From positions 186,001 to 250,000 of the forward strand of contig OENT01000020.1 in NCBI GenBank assembly GCA_900239685.1: 64,000 nucleotides of DNA, read 5' to 3'. Of the stretch, positions 36,606 to 64,000 are shown one piece after another. The notes below the pieces were generated by a model. That model saw only the letters and a program-made list of their open reading frames with translations. It was not told the DNA's origin and did no database searches. Every line of letters starts with the position of its first letter. The stretch's first letter is position 1. The translations under genes were made by a program, and so were the position numbers. This stretch comes from Rotaria macrura. Taxonomy: Eukaryota; Rotifera; Eurotatoria; Philodinida; Philodinidae.

Positions 36606-39600
36606 TTATGTTTGCGTTGTACTTAATGATATGAGATGATTAGTCTGCTTCGATACTTTTCTCTTTAGTTTATGTTCATTTTTATGAATGCCATTTTCTA
36701 TTATTTTTGTCATTGTGGACTCGGGCACACGTTGAGAACGATTTGGATTTGAATCATTGGAATCAGTTGATAGTTTTCGCTCTTTCATGCTAGTACGTAT
36801 ATCACTCATAGAATAAATATCCTTATCGTTCATTTGTATGCATTTAGCTGAAAGAGAAAAAACAGCAATAATCGATAATGAAATATTTCAAAACAAACAA
36901 GAAGACGAACTTTTTTGTGCTTTTTCATATTCATTCATAAAAGTTTTCAGTTTTCGTCGTAATTGAATAAAACAACACGTGGAGCAAATACACCAAATAA
37001 TTAAACATACGAATGTGAAAAAGAATAAAGGAATCCATGCTTCAAGTTTTATTAAACGAAACGACATTTGATTGAAATTTTCTTCTAATCTATTCAAATA
37101 CTCTTCTAAATTTGCTAACTAGAACAATAGAAATATGCAATAGCAAAAAGAACATCGAAATCAGAAAACAACAGAAAATTACCTTTTCATCAGCTGCTTG
37201 TGATGCTTTTCGAAGAAAATCAGTTGTTTCTTGTGTTTCATCGATTTTTTTTCTAAAGAAAAACAAACAAGATTTGTTTTATTTTTTAATGATAAAAAAA
37301 TGTTCTAATCATTGTTTATCAGAAACATACACGTAGTGTTGACTAAGCTCTTGTAAATATCGATTACTTAATGTTAAATTAAAATTGAGTTTTTCAATGA
37401 TTTTAAATAATTCCGATAATGATTTTGTGTTAACTAACATGCCTTTAAGCCATGCACCTGAAATAATCGGTTGTACTTGTTCATTATTATTGATTGTAGA
37501 TGGTGATGACGATGAAGTTGTTGCTCCCGTAACTGTCGTTGTTGCTGTTGTACTGACTATCTCATCAATTGTATTCATATCGATAGTATGTTCAGTTAGA
37601 TTAAGATCAAGCTGATCGATGTCCATCGTTGGTGTTTGATTTGTTATATTGAATGATATTTGTGATTGGAGCACCATAAATGTGTCATTTGAAATATCAT
37701 TACTCGAAGAATTTTGTTCATCTGAATGATTCGGTTTATGATCAATATTGGATTCATTCAATGAAATATTATTCAATTTTATAATAGATTTATTGAGGGA
37801 TGAAATCGTACCTAAGAAAAATGTAAACATAATTTGTTTGATTGATTGAAATAGAAAATTTGGTGTCAAACAGAATCAGATGTCTTGTGGAAAGATCTAT
37901 GAAACATCAATTTTTATTTTCATTCCATCCTTATCTTTCGTTTCTTTTAGTTTTCACAGTCCTTATCATTCTTTTGAACATATGGATGTAAGTCGATGAA
38001 GGTCCATAGACATCAAAATAAAATCATCTAGATTAGAGATTATCATTGATCTCTACTGCTGAGGATCTCTTAGTTATCAAAAATCATCTTTGAGTCACAA
38101 TTGAACTTTAGCGATAAATCTCTATCGGTTGTGTTCTATTCTGATAAGTACGCACTTGTATGCCGATATTTATTGCCTCACCTACGTTCGTACTCAGAAT
38201 AGGACGCGATGATAAACAGTACTTCCGATTCGACACGGGATTTCATTTTTATAAATAAGTGACATAATCAAATTGAGCGTAATTATGATTAATTGATACT
38301 TTTCGATTATCTATCTACTAGTAAAGTATTATATATCGTTGTCTAGTGAACGGAATCCATATGAATGTATTCATGTAAATAAACCTTCATTCTTTAGTGT
38401 ATTGACAGAGAGATTGTACCATCGGAAAGAGCAAATACCAATAGTATTACGATGCTGATTGAATGAGTAACAATTCTTGCATCATAGACACATTCATAAG
38501 TACAAAGAAAATCGAATTCCTTCAATTGGCAAACATTATTCAAGACAGTAGTTAAGACAATAGATCATCGATAAAACACACGGAACATTGACCAATGTCG
38601 ATTTCATTTCAGTGTTCCAACAGTAGAAAAAGATGTGTTCTTTTTATTTTATTGTACTGAATTTGACTTTCATTCTACATCAATGACACAATGATACTTG
38701 AATCACAACAGATAATTCTATCGCCAATTTCAATATATTCTATAATATAAAATGACTTAATATACTGTATGTTACCTCGACAAACAAACAATAGAAATAA
38801 ATAATAAATATTCAATACGTCTATCTGTTGAGCTAAGGAAAATATTTTATCAACTACGACACATTATTGTGTACGTGTTTTTTATGACAAAGTTAATCAG
38901 AAAAATCTGCTAAAAGTAGTGAACTGACTAGACTTACTTTTATTAAATAAGAAAAGAAGTTATTTGGGAGAGTTTAATTTCAAAATGCACTTTATCAGAA
39001 GACTCAAAAGAAAATTGTTATTCAACATAAGTATCTCATCTATGAATGAACTTTAAACTATCGTTCTTACTTTCATCAACTATCACTATAGTATCATTGT
39101 GATTAGAAGTAGTTGAATTTTTTTCTATTCCATTCACATTCGATTCAAGATTGACATTTATTAATATTGTTTCATTGGATTCAGTTAATTTTTCTTTTTG
39201 ACAAGTAAATTGATTTGTTAATATATGATAGTATCCACATGGATTCATATATACATTTAATGTTGATAGTATTTGCTCATTTTTATTATTGCTACTAGTC
39301 GCTAACGAGCATTGACAACAATAATTTAACTTGAAACATGTATGCGATAAATACATAGTACATGAATCGAATTTTGACCATAAACCACCAAGAAGTTCAG
39401 CTATGCATTGTTTAAATGTATCACTTTGACGCCATGAATCAATGCTATTATTCGTCATTGAACCATTCAAAACTAGTGGATTACAATCACTTTTTAATGT
39501 ATGCTTTTCTGTTATTGTTACTGATGTTGTCGATGTTGTACCCCGTGTTGTTGGTCGACCAAAAACTCGTTTTGCTAAATCAAGTATAGCTGAACCAATA

Positions 39601-41244
39601 ATACCACCAACCTGTTGATCATTGCTTGCATTATCATCGTTATCGTCATCATCATCATTTTCATCTTGAACATGGAGTACTGATTTGGAATCAATTAAAT
39701 TTGTACTTTCTTCCATTATCATTATTTCTTCTTCAACATTCGATCCATGTATACGAACAACACTTAATGGACAAAAATGTTCATGTCCATGAAAATCTAA
39801 TAATTCAAATTTAACATATTTAACATAGTTTGTCGATTCCATCGTTTGAAAACTTTGTACTGTCCGATTAAACGATGCATTGAATGTACCCAAATGATGA
39901 CGATGCCAATCTTTTATAGGAAATCTAGAATGATTTTTACCATGTTTTCAAGATCATATTTGTGATGCATGATAAATCACTACCTGTCTGATGACGAAAC
40001 ACGGAATGTTTTCGGAACGCTTGAGAAAAGTTCGAAGTTGGCAATTTCGATATTGAGAATACGAATAGATTCACATAGTTCAATAACAAACCTACAAATG
40101 GAAAGAAAAAAGAATTTACAATTAAATTCATGAGTGAATCATACGAAAGATCGTTTTTAATTACCAAATTTTTACATTACATGGATTCAACATATATTCA
40201 TCTGGTGATGAAGATAGAATCGATGGAACATTTTGTGCTTCAACATTATGTGCAAGAATTTTTGCACCGCAGGATGCACTAGCAAAATTTTTACGAAGTT
40301 TACCCTTTTTCGGTAAACTAATGGTAGATGTTATTTGTGGATTATTCGTTGTCGATGATGTTCCTTTCGATGAACTTGTGGAAGTCGCGTCAGATGATGC
40401 ATGATTATGATTCGTTGTTTCACCTTTTTCTACTCATATGGAAAACAAAATAGTCATATTCTTTGAATTCTAAAACTAGAATCGACTTGAAATATACTCA
40501 CTCAAAAGATCAGCTTGAAGTTGTTGTTGTTTCCATTCTTCAAAAGAATTTATATTCGATCGATTATTTTTCGTTGTCGATGAACTTGTATGCTGTTGAT
40601 CATCATTAGTTTGATTGTCTTCAGGGAGAGAACTGAAATAGAAAATAATAATTGTACAAAAATTAGTATTTCTTAATGATAAACAACATACTTAGTATTC
40701 GGTCGAGGAACTTCGTCGATACTATCTGATCTATTTTCTATTGATCTATCGAAAGAATCGAATTATAATATACTTTAAAACAAGAATCATACAATTTACA
40801 TTATGGGTTCATTAGTCACTACTATTGATACAATTTCAGGTAGTTTCGTTTCAGAATTCTATACACATGCATATAAATTATCTCTTTCTATTTCAATAAT
40901 ATTTATTTACTGAATCTGATAGAGCGATATCATTCAATGGAGAACTATGTTGCTCATTAGCACCAGTCTGATTGTTATCATCAATCTATTCAAAATGAAA
41001 GAATTCCGTTTTATTTAGAATGGAATGAACAACAAAAGAATCCATTACTTGATCCGGAATAGAATTTTGTTCTGCAGGATCAGTAGCTACAATTAATAGA
41101 AATTGCGTACATGAGAAAAAACTGATGATAAATATTGCTCTAAATAGAATTAGTTTCAAAATAGAACAATTTCATTGCGTGCGAAAACGAATCTATTTTA
41201 ACTTACAAAATACTGAAAATTGTTGATCGAATGCACACAATCAT
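36606..41244 (-). CDS. SUCO: SUN domain-containing ossification factor (SLP1/SUCO family ER membrane protein)
   Basis: Thirteen exons (41244-41207, 41139-41049, 40985-40911, 40858-40800, 40745-40692, 40632-40502, 40429-40165, 40091-39984, 39924-39071, 37811-37331, 37252-37183, 37118-36911, 36847-36606) join in one frame to 891 residues; human SUCO is 1,254. A signal peptide lies at 1-~30. [10 protein letters not shown] and then the SUN-like SLP1 domain follow ([65 protein letters not shown]). A long Ser/Thr/Asn-rich middle is followed by coiled coil ([18 protein letters not shown]), a transmembrane helix at ~770-792 and a basic tail. Yeast Slp1 and mammalian SUCO act in the ER, where Slp1 protects folding membrane proteins. 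A 1.26-kb intron lies at 39070-37812. The shorter length is mainly in the divergent middle and tail. Confidence 0.92.
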
Positions 41245-41306
41245 TCAAGATTAAAACATAAGAATGCGAAATGTTAATGGTGGGAGATAATCAGGACGGA
41301 TTTTAT

Positions 41307-41330
41307 CTGAAACATACGTGATGATACACA
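41307..41330 (-). other. Candidate (trans-)splice acceptor upstream of SUCO
   Basis: Minus-strand ATCACGTATGTTTCAG ends at 41307, 62 bases before the SUCO ATG and about 70 bases beyond the likely NHP2 polyadenylation signal (AATAAA, 41375-41380). The spacing resembles an operon junction, though a 5' UTR intron is an alternative. Confidence 0.35.
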
Positions 41331-41481
41331 TCCATAGTGAACAAAAGAATGTTTCACACAAAAATTTTCTTGTTTTTATTTTCTTCGTGAAACTTTAACA
41401 ATAATAACAACAACAAAAAAAGAACACACACACCTAAGGCATTCAAGAATTCTTTGTTTTTGAAACTTTTTTGCTTGTATA

Positions 41482-42072
41482 TTAGTCGGTTTTGACGAAT
41501 GCTGGTTCAAGTTTATTGACTTTGTCAATAATTTCATCGAATAATTCTTTATATTCAGGATGAGAACGGATCATCAATAAGCAACATGTTCGGTTGGCAC
41601 GTATTGCACTACCCAAATCTTCTTTTGATGGAACGAACACATATGGAATATTTGCTTCTTCTAAAATACAAAAATATAACAAGACAATAATCTCAAGAAG
41701 AATTAATGCGTCTTATATAGAATAATTACCACAAACAACAGGCATATGACTATAAATATCAATGGGTGTGACATTACCAGCAAATATAACAAGACCTTTT
41801 TCACCGCGACGAATATACTTTTGTGTTTCTCGTAGACCTAATCGAATGTAATTTTTCTGCTTAGTAGCTTGTTTAATGCATTTAAATATCTTTTTTGCCA
41901 ATTTTTTCGGTGCAACAGGTGATGCCATAGCATTCATGTATTTAAATTTGTCTTCATAAGCTGGACCTGTATTTTCTGCTCCATTGCTTGTTCCATTTTC
42001 ACCTGCAACTAATGTGCTCGTATCCATAGTTTCATCGTGTTGAGTTGTATCGAGCTTTTTATCTTTTGCCAT
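41482..42072 (-). CDS. NHP2: H/ACA ribonucleoprotein subunit 2 (NHP2, L7Ae family)
   Basis: Two exons, 42072-41730 and 41660-41482, give 173 residues across a 69-bp phase-1 intron. A ~45-residue acidic/polar N-terminus precedes a complete L7Ae fold. ASPVAPKKLAKKIFKCIKQA matches the human NHP2 start of domain, [27 protein letters not shown] covers the RNA-binding and core region, and PYVFVPSKEDLG and CCLLMIRSHPEY follow. The CIK-x-A and VPSKEDLG signatures favour NHP2 over ribosomal L7Ae or SNU13. With dyskerin, NOP10 and GAR1 it forms the H/ACA snoRNPs that guide rRNA pseudouridylation, and telomerase RNP in animals. It starts 252 bp from a divergent plus-strand gene, and SUCO follows on the same strand 237 bp after the stop. 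Confidence 0.93.
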
Positions 42073-42324
42073 TTTGTTTTATCAGGACTCTTGATCGTGT
42101 TTATAAATCTCTACTTATGAAAAAAAAAACGGCTATGAATGAATAAATACGATTGTATCTCGTGAATGAGATGAATCATTATTGTGCGTCGATTGGATTG
42201 GATAGTATATTTGTTCGAAGAGGTTATATATGCGCGCCACTCTTTATTTCTTATTCGTGGAGAACATACTTAAGTTGTTGTTTTTCTTTCTGATTTCAGT
42301 TATTTTCGAGATCAAATCAAGAAC
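42073..42324. promoter_or_regulatory. Likely bidirectional promoter between NHP2 and a divergent small gene
   Basis: The two start codons are back to back, 252 bases apart. The gap contains a homopolymeric A tract (42119-42130) and short GC-containing segments (tatgcgcgccac near 42228), but no clear TATA box. Promoter function is inferred from the layout only. Confidence 0.45.
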
Positions 42325-42807
42325 ATGACTGGTATAAAAAGAAAACGACAACAAAAACGTAAGAACCCAACTAATGCAACAATCAAAACAAATTCATCAA
42401 ATAAAATAAATAAGTCCAAAAGTACTCCTCGCATAATTACTAAAAATTTTGAAATATTTGTCACTGATTTTCTTACCGATCCGTGTGGGTTACCAGTCGA
42501 ATTAAGAGACTGTGTCTTAATTGATGAAGCAGCATCATTAAATGACATATCAGGTTACTAAGAAAAAAAAATAAAAGCGATCAGTTCAAAAGTAGACATT
42601 TCGAATTATTTAGATAGTTGCTCGTCGACTAATTGCCAAGTTTTAAAAAAGATCTTTGGAAATAGCGAATCACTTGAGCGTATGGTTAAAAATACAGTTC
42701 CATTAGTAATCGATGGTAAGATTGTTTGTTTTCTACATTGTAGAGTTTTCATTGTTAATACTACTTTCGTTTCTTTCATTGAAGAGTCATCGAAGAAGAA
42801 CAAGTGA
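42325..42807 (+). CDS. Small basic protein of unknown function, divergent from NHP2
   Basis: Three exons (42325-42553, 42614-42715, 42785-42807) with canonical GT-AG introns of 60 and 69 bp join in frame to 117 residues. The N-terminal ~40 residues are strongly basic (KRKRQQKRKNP), resembling a nuclear or nucleolar localisation signal. The rest is mixed, with FVTDFLTDPCGLPVEL and CQVLKKIFGNSESLERMV. I do not recognise the family. The intact splice sites, conserved phase and head-to-head placement with NHP2 argue that it is a real gene, and a nucleolar role would be a guess from context. The last exon is very short and least certain: another acceptor (CATTGTAG ending at 42753) exists nearby. 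Confidence 0.6.
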
Positions 42808-45800
42808 AACTTAACATAGAATACGTATCTGGCAAGGATTGACATGTATAGAGGAGACAAATGAGGACAATTTCATTCTTTTGTTATATGCTCGGCATGG
42901 TCTATTTTTTTGTGAATACTTGTTCTATTTATTTCCAAGTCAATGTTGTTTAAATCTGTACACACCCACATATATTAATATAGGCAGTTACTATTTTTTT
43001 TTGTTTTGCAGTATATAAAAATAGTGAAATGAATTGTCATTTATAATAATAACGAAAATCAAGTTTGCTATTACGAATTATACTTGATCCTATCATTTCT
43101 ATTATTTATCAGTCGATTCTTGCGCGACATACTAGTATATAAAGATTGAAACAAGTATCTCGTTGGCGTGATATTAGTTGGTTTATTTTCTTTGTCAAAA
43201 ATGCAGATGTTAAAAATTTCACATATATATATATTTATTAAATAAATTGATTACGATTTATTGACATGTAGGATTTCTATTTTTCTTTTCAATACTGAGA
43301 GTAACATTTAATCCGAAAAGAAATGTTAACTTTATGGCAAGATTTTATTGGTTTAGTATGTACAAGAAACGTCCAGTCAAATAACGAATTACAGATATTT
43401 CAGAGTTTATTGACATTCACATATTTGACTGGCAGACATTCTGTCACATTGATAGAATTTCTTAGTAATGTGAGCTCATAGTCCATAGTCTGTCAGATAT
43501 TAGATATTTCCTGAAGTAATGATTTCGATTCATGGATACGTAATATGAAACTTCTATCATAAACATGATTGCAAACAGGCAAGAAAACATAGTCAATACT
43601 CGTGTTCACAGTAGCGTTAAATATATGTTAGTAAGTTCAACTCAACAAAAAAATTCAGAATCTTAAATTAGATTAAAATACAAAATTCTATAATAAAATT
43701 TCTTATTTCTAGAAGTTTACAAATTTAAATAGAATTGTTATCTGTAATTTCACACGATATCTAAAGAAGAAAAATGAATCGAAAGACAAAACTAAAGGTC
43801 TTGAAAATCTTGATCAACATAAGTAATACTATATCAGAAATATTTAATGATAGATACACTGATTAAACTACTAAAAGAATAAACTTTCTTTTCAAAATTT
43901 TTCTATGCAATCAGCTCCTCGTTGTAATGAACTGAAGTAGATTGTAGAACGAGAAAAATATTTCATGTAGCTTTGAAAATTTCGTTTCTTTGCGTTGGCT
44001 ACTACGAAATTTCTTTTGCTTATTAGAGCGTTGTGCCAAATCTATGCTGAATCAACCGCTGATTATACATAGCTACTCGGTCACGATTATAGCTTACAAT
44101 TGATATCTAGGTGTCGATATATTCATGATTTTGAAAATCTAACATTAATTATGATGACGAAAATAAAAGTTCCAGAAAAGGCAATATGTATGCTTAAAAT
44201 AAATACACATCTTTGCATGATGATGATAAAATTGCTATAGAATATTAGGGATTATATCTGCTGTACATCAGTAGGGTATTGAAAATTTCAATTAACATAT
44301 GAGCATGATAAAAAGAGATTCTATCTTAATACTTGACATGAGATAAATGCAACTAGCCAATCATTAGTGCATTTTAGATTTCAGAGATAAGGAGCGATTG
44401 CAGTTACCGAACATGTTTGATAATTCATACGATGTCTTATGAATCTACTTGCTGGATATTTTCTAAGAAAAATCAAACAATATTACAGAGGGAGTAGATG
44501 AGAGCGTCTACATTTCTCCTTCACATGAAAATACACTAGATTTCGTCCTGGTTCTAGGATCATTGGTCACGATCAAGTGTCATGCGTTTTCTATAGAACT
44601 AAGAAAGTTTTATGATGATAAATTAATAAAAAATTGATTTATGTAATAAATATGAAGAATGAAAAGATTCTTTACGATAATTTTACTAGGTAAGGGTCTG
44701 AAATGAAGTTCAAACTACTAATAGATATACGAATCAAATGATTTATGACAATGCTTGCGAGTAATATACTTTAGTAATTTTGTACAAAGTAAAATTTTTG
44801 AACGAACAGTTATTTCGGCAACTTACCGCACATATTTTGATGGAGGTTTTTTTCTCACATTTTTTTGAATTATTCTATTCATTCTATACCGTACGTATTT
44901 CAAAATGTGTTGTATCGATCAAGAATGATGACTTGAATGTTTATGAATTCTTTTTTTTTTTTGAAAATTTGAATCACATTTGTTTTGCTTTAGTCACTGC
45001 AACTGTGTACCTTCTAAAGTGTTCATACTAGTTTTTTTTAATTTTTGATGATCAATTTTAATTAGGTGTTCAATTATTTGTTTTTTCGATCGATTCTCGT
45101 GAAATTTTTGTTTCGTAATCGGCGATATGTTTTCTTGGATTTTCATGTCTTTTTCGTAAATTGCTTCGTCGTTGGACGCTTTTTCGCAGTGCGTATTCAT
45201 TATAATACATGGATCAGATGATCAAATGTCGTTCTCTTCTTACTATTGGTTTAGTTTGTGTGTAAGTTGTGTTTGCATATTTAAAATACACATCTAGCTG
45301 TCCCCCCCCCCCGACCTTTGCATAATGTTAATCTATCTAAATGTAAATACGTGCGATTGTCCTACTGCCTTTTTTATTCTAAATGTGCAAGTGTAGGATT
45401 TCCTATTTCCGTTCGTTATACATAAAAAAAAGGGTTGCCTTTGAAATTCTTATCATTCTCAGAAACTTGTATTCAATTCTGTTCTATATATATGTTGGTA
45501 GTCTATTTGTATCTGAAATTTAATTTCCGTGATTTTTCGATAATTTCCATGATGCAAGTCAAATTGACATGGATACTTTTATCAATTCAAAAATTGAAGA
45601 AATCAACGATTTGTAAATAGATCACTTTCAAGTTATAAAAATAATAAACAAACTTATACTATGAATCTTATATAAATTCTTTCTGAATATTACGTATATT
45701 CAGAACTTTTGAATTGATAACACAGCTGTAAAATGAAAACGTAGCTATCGATGAAAAACTATCGATAAAATCCATTGATGACAAATACTGAGAAAAAAGT

Positions 45801-48154
45801 CAATTATTCAATATAATTATGTGTATAAAGAATAATATTTATCAGTTCATTATACTTAATCATCGATTTGATATCTCTGATGAAGACAATGTGTTTGCTT
45901 CACTATCGTTGGCATGTATGACTTTAGTTAATGTTAAACATAATAAAGTAAAACGATTGGTATTGGTACTATGAACGAACATTAATTTATGTCTAGTTTT
46001 GTTTCTAGAATTTCTTTCTTTAATGTTGTTGCAATTATTCTTTTAAAATTCGATGTCAATACGCTGGATTGTTGCTCAGTTAAAAAAAGTCAAAATTTCG
46101 AAGAAAATAAAGCATTTAAAATCTAATAAAATTGTGCTTGATTTTTATCGTTAGCTAAAATGTATCTATGCAAAGCAAAATGTGTCACCTTAGGCATTTA
46201 ACAACGCTAGATATATTCTTAGCGCAATAATTTACGCAGTATTTTCTCATCCATAAAGTTACTTAATTATTCATTAAAAAAGTTGCTAAATATATAAATT
46301 TATTTATATCAACGTAATTTATACACAACATTAGTAATTTTAGTCTTTTTCTAGAAGAATAATACCGTGCCATACAATACACCATGGTGTGTAGGGACCC
46401 GTCTCTTTCGATTGTTGTTCAGTATTTTTCATAAACAAGTCTATAGAGAATATGAGATAGAAGCAAAGTGAACAAAACGTTCACTTATGAATTATTTCTA
46501 ACATACTGTCTTTGATCATCTAGCAATCAGAATCTACAAATGAAAGATAAACATAATTTATTCAACAGACACCTGCACAAGTTCGCTGTTACCATCTAAC
46601 TCTATCGATTTCCTTATAACACGGCTCGATATGTCAGTAATTCAAGTGTGTAATTAATCGTACTGTTATGAATAAAGACTAAAATGACCCATAGATCATT
46701 ACAAAAACGATAGTAACGAAGTGTATTAGTTCTTTCAAAAAATACAGTTCACTATATGAAACTAATTCTCTCTTGAATTTACTTCTTACCTATAATTTAT
46801 TTGCATTTTGTTTCCGAGTTTAAATAACTATACATAATCATTATAATTTATTTGAAGTGAAAATGTATTTATTACCTTCGTTCATACAAAACAACAAGGT
46901 ACTTGTCTGTAGGATGAATACTAGTATTCCAGAAAAATTATAAGTAGATTCTCTTCATTCAAAAGTTAAGAACACAAACATGGACTGGTATTCTTTGTGA
47001 AAAGAAAATGTATTTTTCGTTCGATTTTCACTTGAGGACTGAACATATATTCGTAGTCGAAAACAAAACCGTTGATTTTCTTAATGTGTCGTCAACGTAC
47101 AGTCTAATTATGATTTAAATCATGAGTCGAAATTCACTAGAACGATCACTAGAGATATCTGTATTCATTTTAGAATGTCGAATCCCATACGGAAATTTCA
47201 TGTAGAAGTATTTCCTATTTTGCTTCAAGATACGAGTACAAATGATTTTAGTTTATGATGCCTAATATCAGTCAAGTAATTAAATTCTATCCTGTTAGGT
47301 ATTCGAAGTCAATGTCTGAATTTTTTACTTTACATTCTGACATCTTTCTGTTTCTAGTACACGAGATATTCAGCTCAACTTGGATATCAAAAACTACATA
47401 CGAATGCATTTTAAACATTCGTATAGTTGACTTATTCATTGACATATTCTATTCATTAATCAATAAATTTTATTTCGCATTCAAGAAGTTAATCTGAGCA
47501 GAATATTTATATATTTTTTTAATCAAAGAAATAAACATTTTAATAATAATGCGGCACAAAACAAAACATGGAAGTTAATAAATAAAGTTGTTATTGTTGC
47601 GATTGTTTGTGTTTTTTTGTTTGTTCTGGAAAGATGGCAAAAATTTTCTTTTTGTTGACGGAAGGCTCCAAGAATCAGGAAGAATAAGGCAATGGTGAGA
47701 TGATTTGGATAGATAGTATTTTGCAACGACACATTCTAACACGGAATGTAAGTTATAAATTAAGATAAATAGAATGAATGTGAACGAAGATTTCGTTGTA
47801 GGCTAATCAAAAAAGAAGACGAACACACAAACGTAAAATAAACAATGACGAATATCGATAAGTATAATTTACAAGAGTAGGAAGGAAAAATATAAGAAGA
47901 ATTTAACTAGATCACTGTTGTTGAAGAAGAGTTATTTGCTTAGAGCGCGGTTGGATGATATATTGCACGTTACATGGATATAGAATTGAGTTTTTTTTTC
48001 TTCAATTATATAGGAAACATTTAAAAAAAAAGAAAACAGAAGGATAAATGTATAAATTGCATTTGTTCGTCTTGTTGCGAGTTTGCATGTTTTCATGAAG
48101 ATAAAACTATCGACTAGGATATAGCCTGTACTTTTCAGTCATCTTTTGTTTTAT
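42808..48154. other. Intergenic stretch between the small basic-protein gene and the WDFY3 3' end
   Basis: No gene was recognised over 5.3 kb. The open frames are short and AT-rich. An 11-base C run lies at 45302-45312. No MITE end like the one at 17601 could be matched to it. Confidence 0.45.
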
Positions 48155-48159
48155 TTTAT

Positions 48160-64000
<15,841 letters not shown>

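Noticed and set aside
44994-45200. 68-codon charged minus-strand open frame
   Set aside because: No splice partners, promoter context or family resemblance; probably chance in AT-rich DNA.
45302-45312. C run resembling the MITE terminus at 17606
   Set aside because: It is not preceded by TTAA and no inverted partner with a G run was found nearby. It is treated as a homopolymer.

Overview
Eukaryotic, AT-rich genomic DNA. Most coding sequence lies in short exons separated by GT-AG introns, typically 50-80 bp, with a few introns of 0.7-1.9 kb. The best guess is a metazoan of the bdelloid rotifer type. The reasons are the intron size, an intronless B-box/coiled-coil protein of a kind that is very common in Rotaria/Adineta genomes, several start codons sitting just behind pyrimidine-rich AG acceptors as expected for spliced-leader (SL) trans-splicing, and clear animal orthologues. 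The taxon is an inference; the gene identities do not depend on it.

Layout. 1-8126 is almost gene-free, apart from a possible coding tail at the extreme left. 8127-9437 (-) is the intronless B-box protein. 13234-14576 (+) is a papain-family (cathepsin L-like) cysteine protease, facing the SGT co-chaperone gene at 14897-16623 (-). 17601-18477 is a TTAA-flanked, palindrome-rich MITE. 20376-21569 (+) is an LRR membrane protein, convergent with a minus-strand cluster TMEM214 (32191-26778), OVCA2-like hydrolase (26483-24411) and HSDL2 (24339-21887). The intergenic gaps in this cluster are only 294 and 71 bp. After a 4.4 kb gap comes a second tandem minus-strand pair, NHP2 (42072-41482) and SUCO (41244-36606). 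NHP2 is divergent from a small unidentified plus-strand gene at 42325-42807. After a further 5.3 kb gap, 48160-64000 (-) holds the C-terminal ~2,100 codons of WDFY3/ALFY. Its N-terminal part lies beyond the right edge. One WDFY3 intron carries a pogo/Tigger-like DNA transposon remnant.

The genes are mainly housekeeping: snoRNP/telomerase RNP (NHP2), ER and nuclear-envelope membrane proteins (TMEM214, SUCO), peroxisomal lipid metabolism (HSDL2), tail-anchored protein chaperoning (SGT) and selective autophagy (WDFY3). Exon boundaries were placed by hand so that all reading phases join and the protein follows the known family. The joined models for SGT, HSDL2, OVCA2, TMEM214, SUCO, NHP2 and WDFY3 keep one open frame throughout. 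The most interesting structural feature is the operon-like arrangement of TMEM214-OVCA2-HSDL2, and perhaps NHP2-SUCO, with candidate trans-splice acceptors between the genes. I found no tRNA, rRNA, CRISPR or retroviral-type element.
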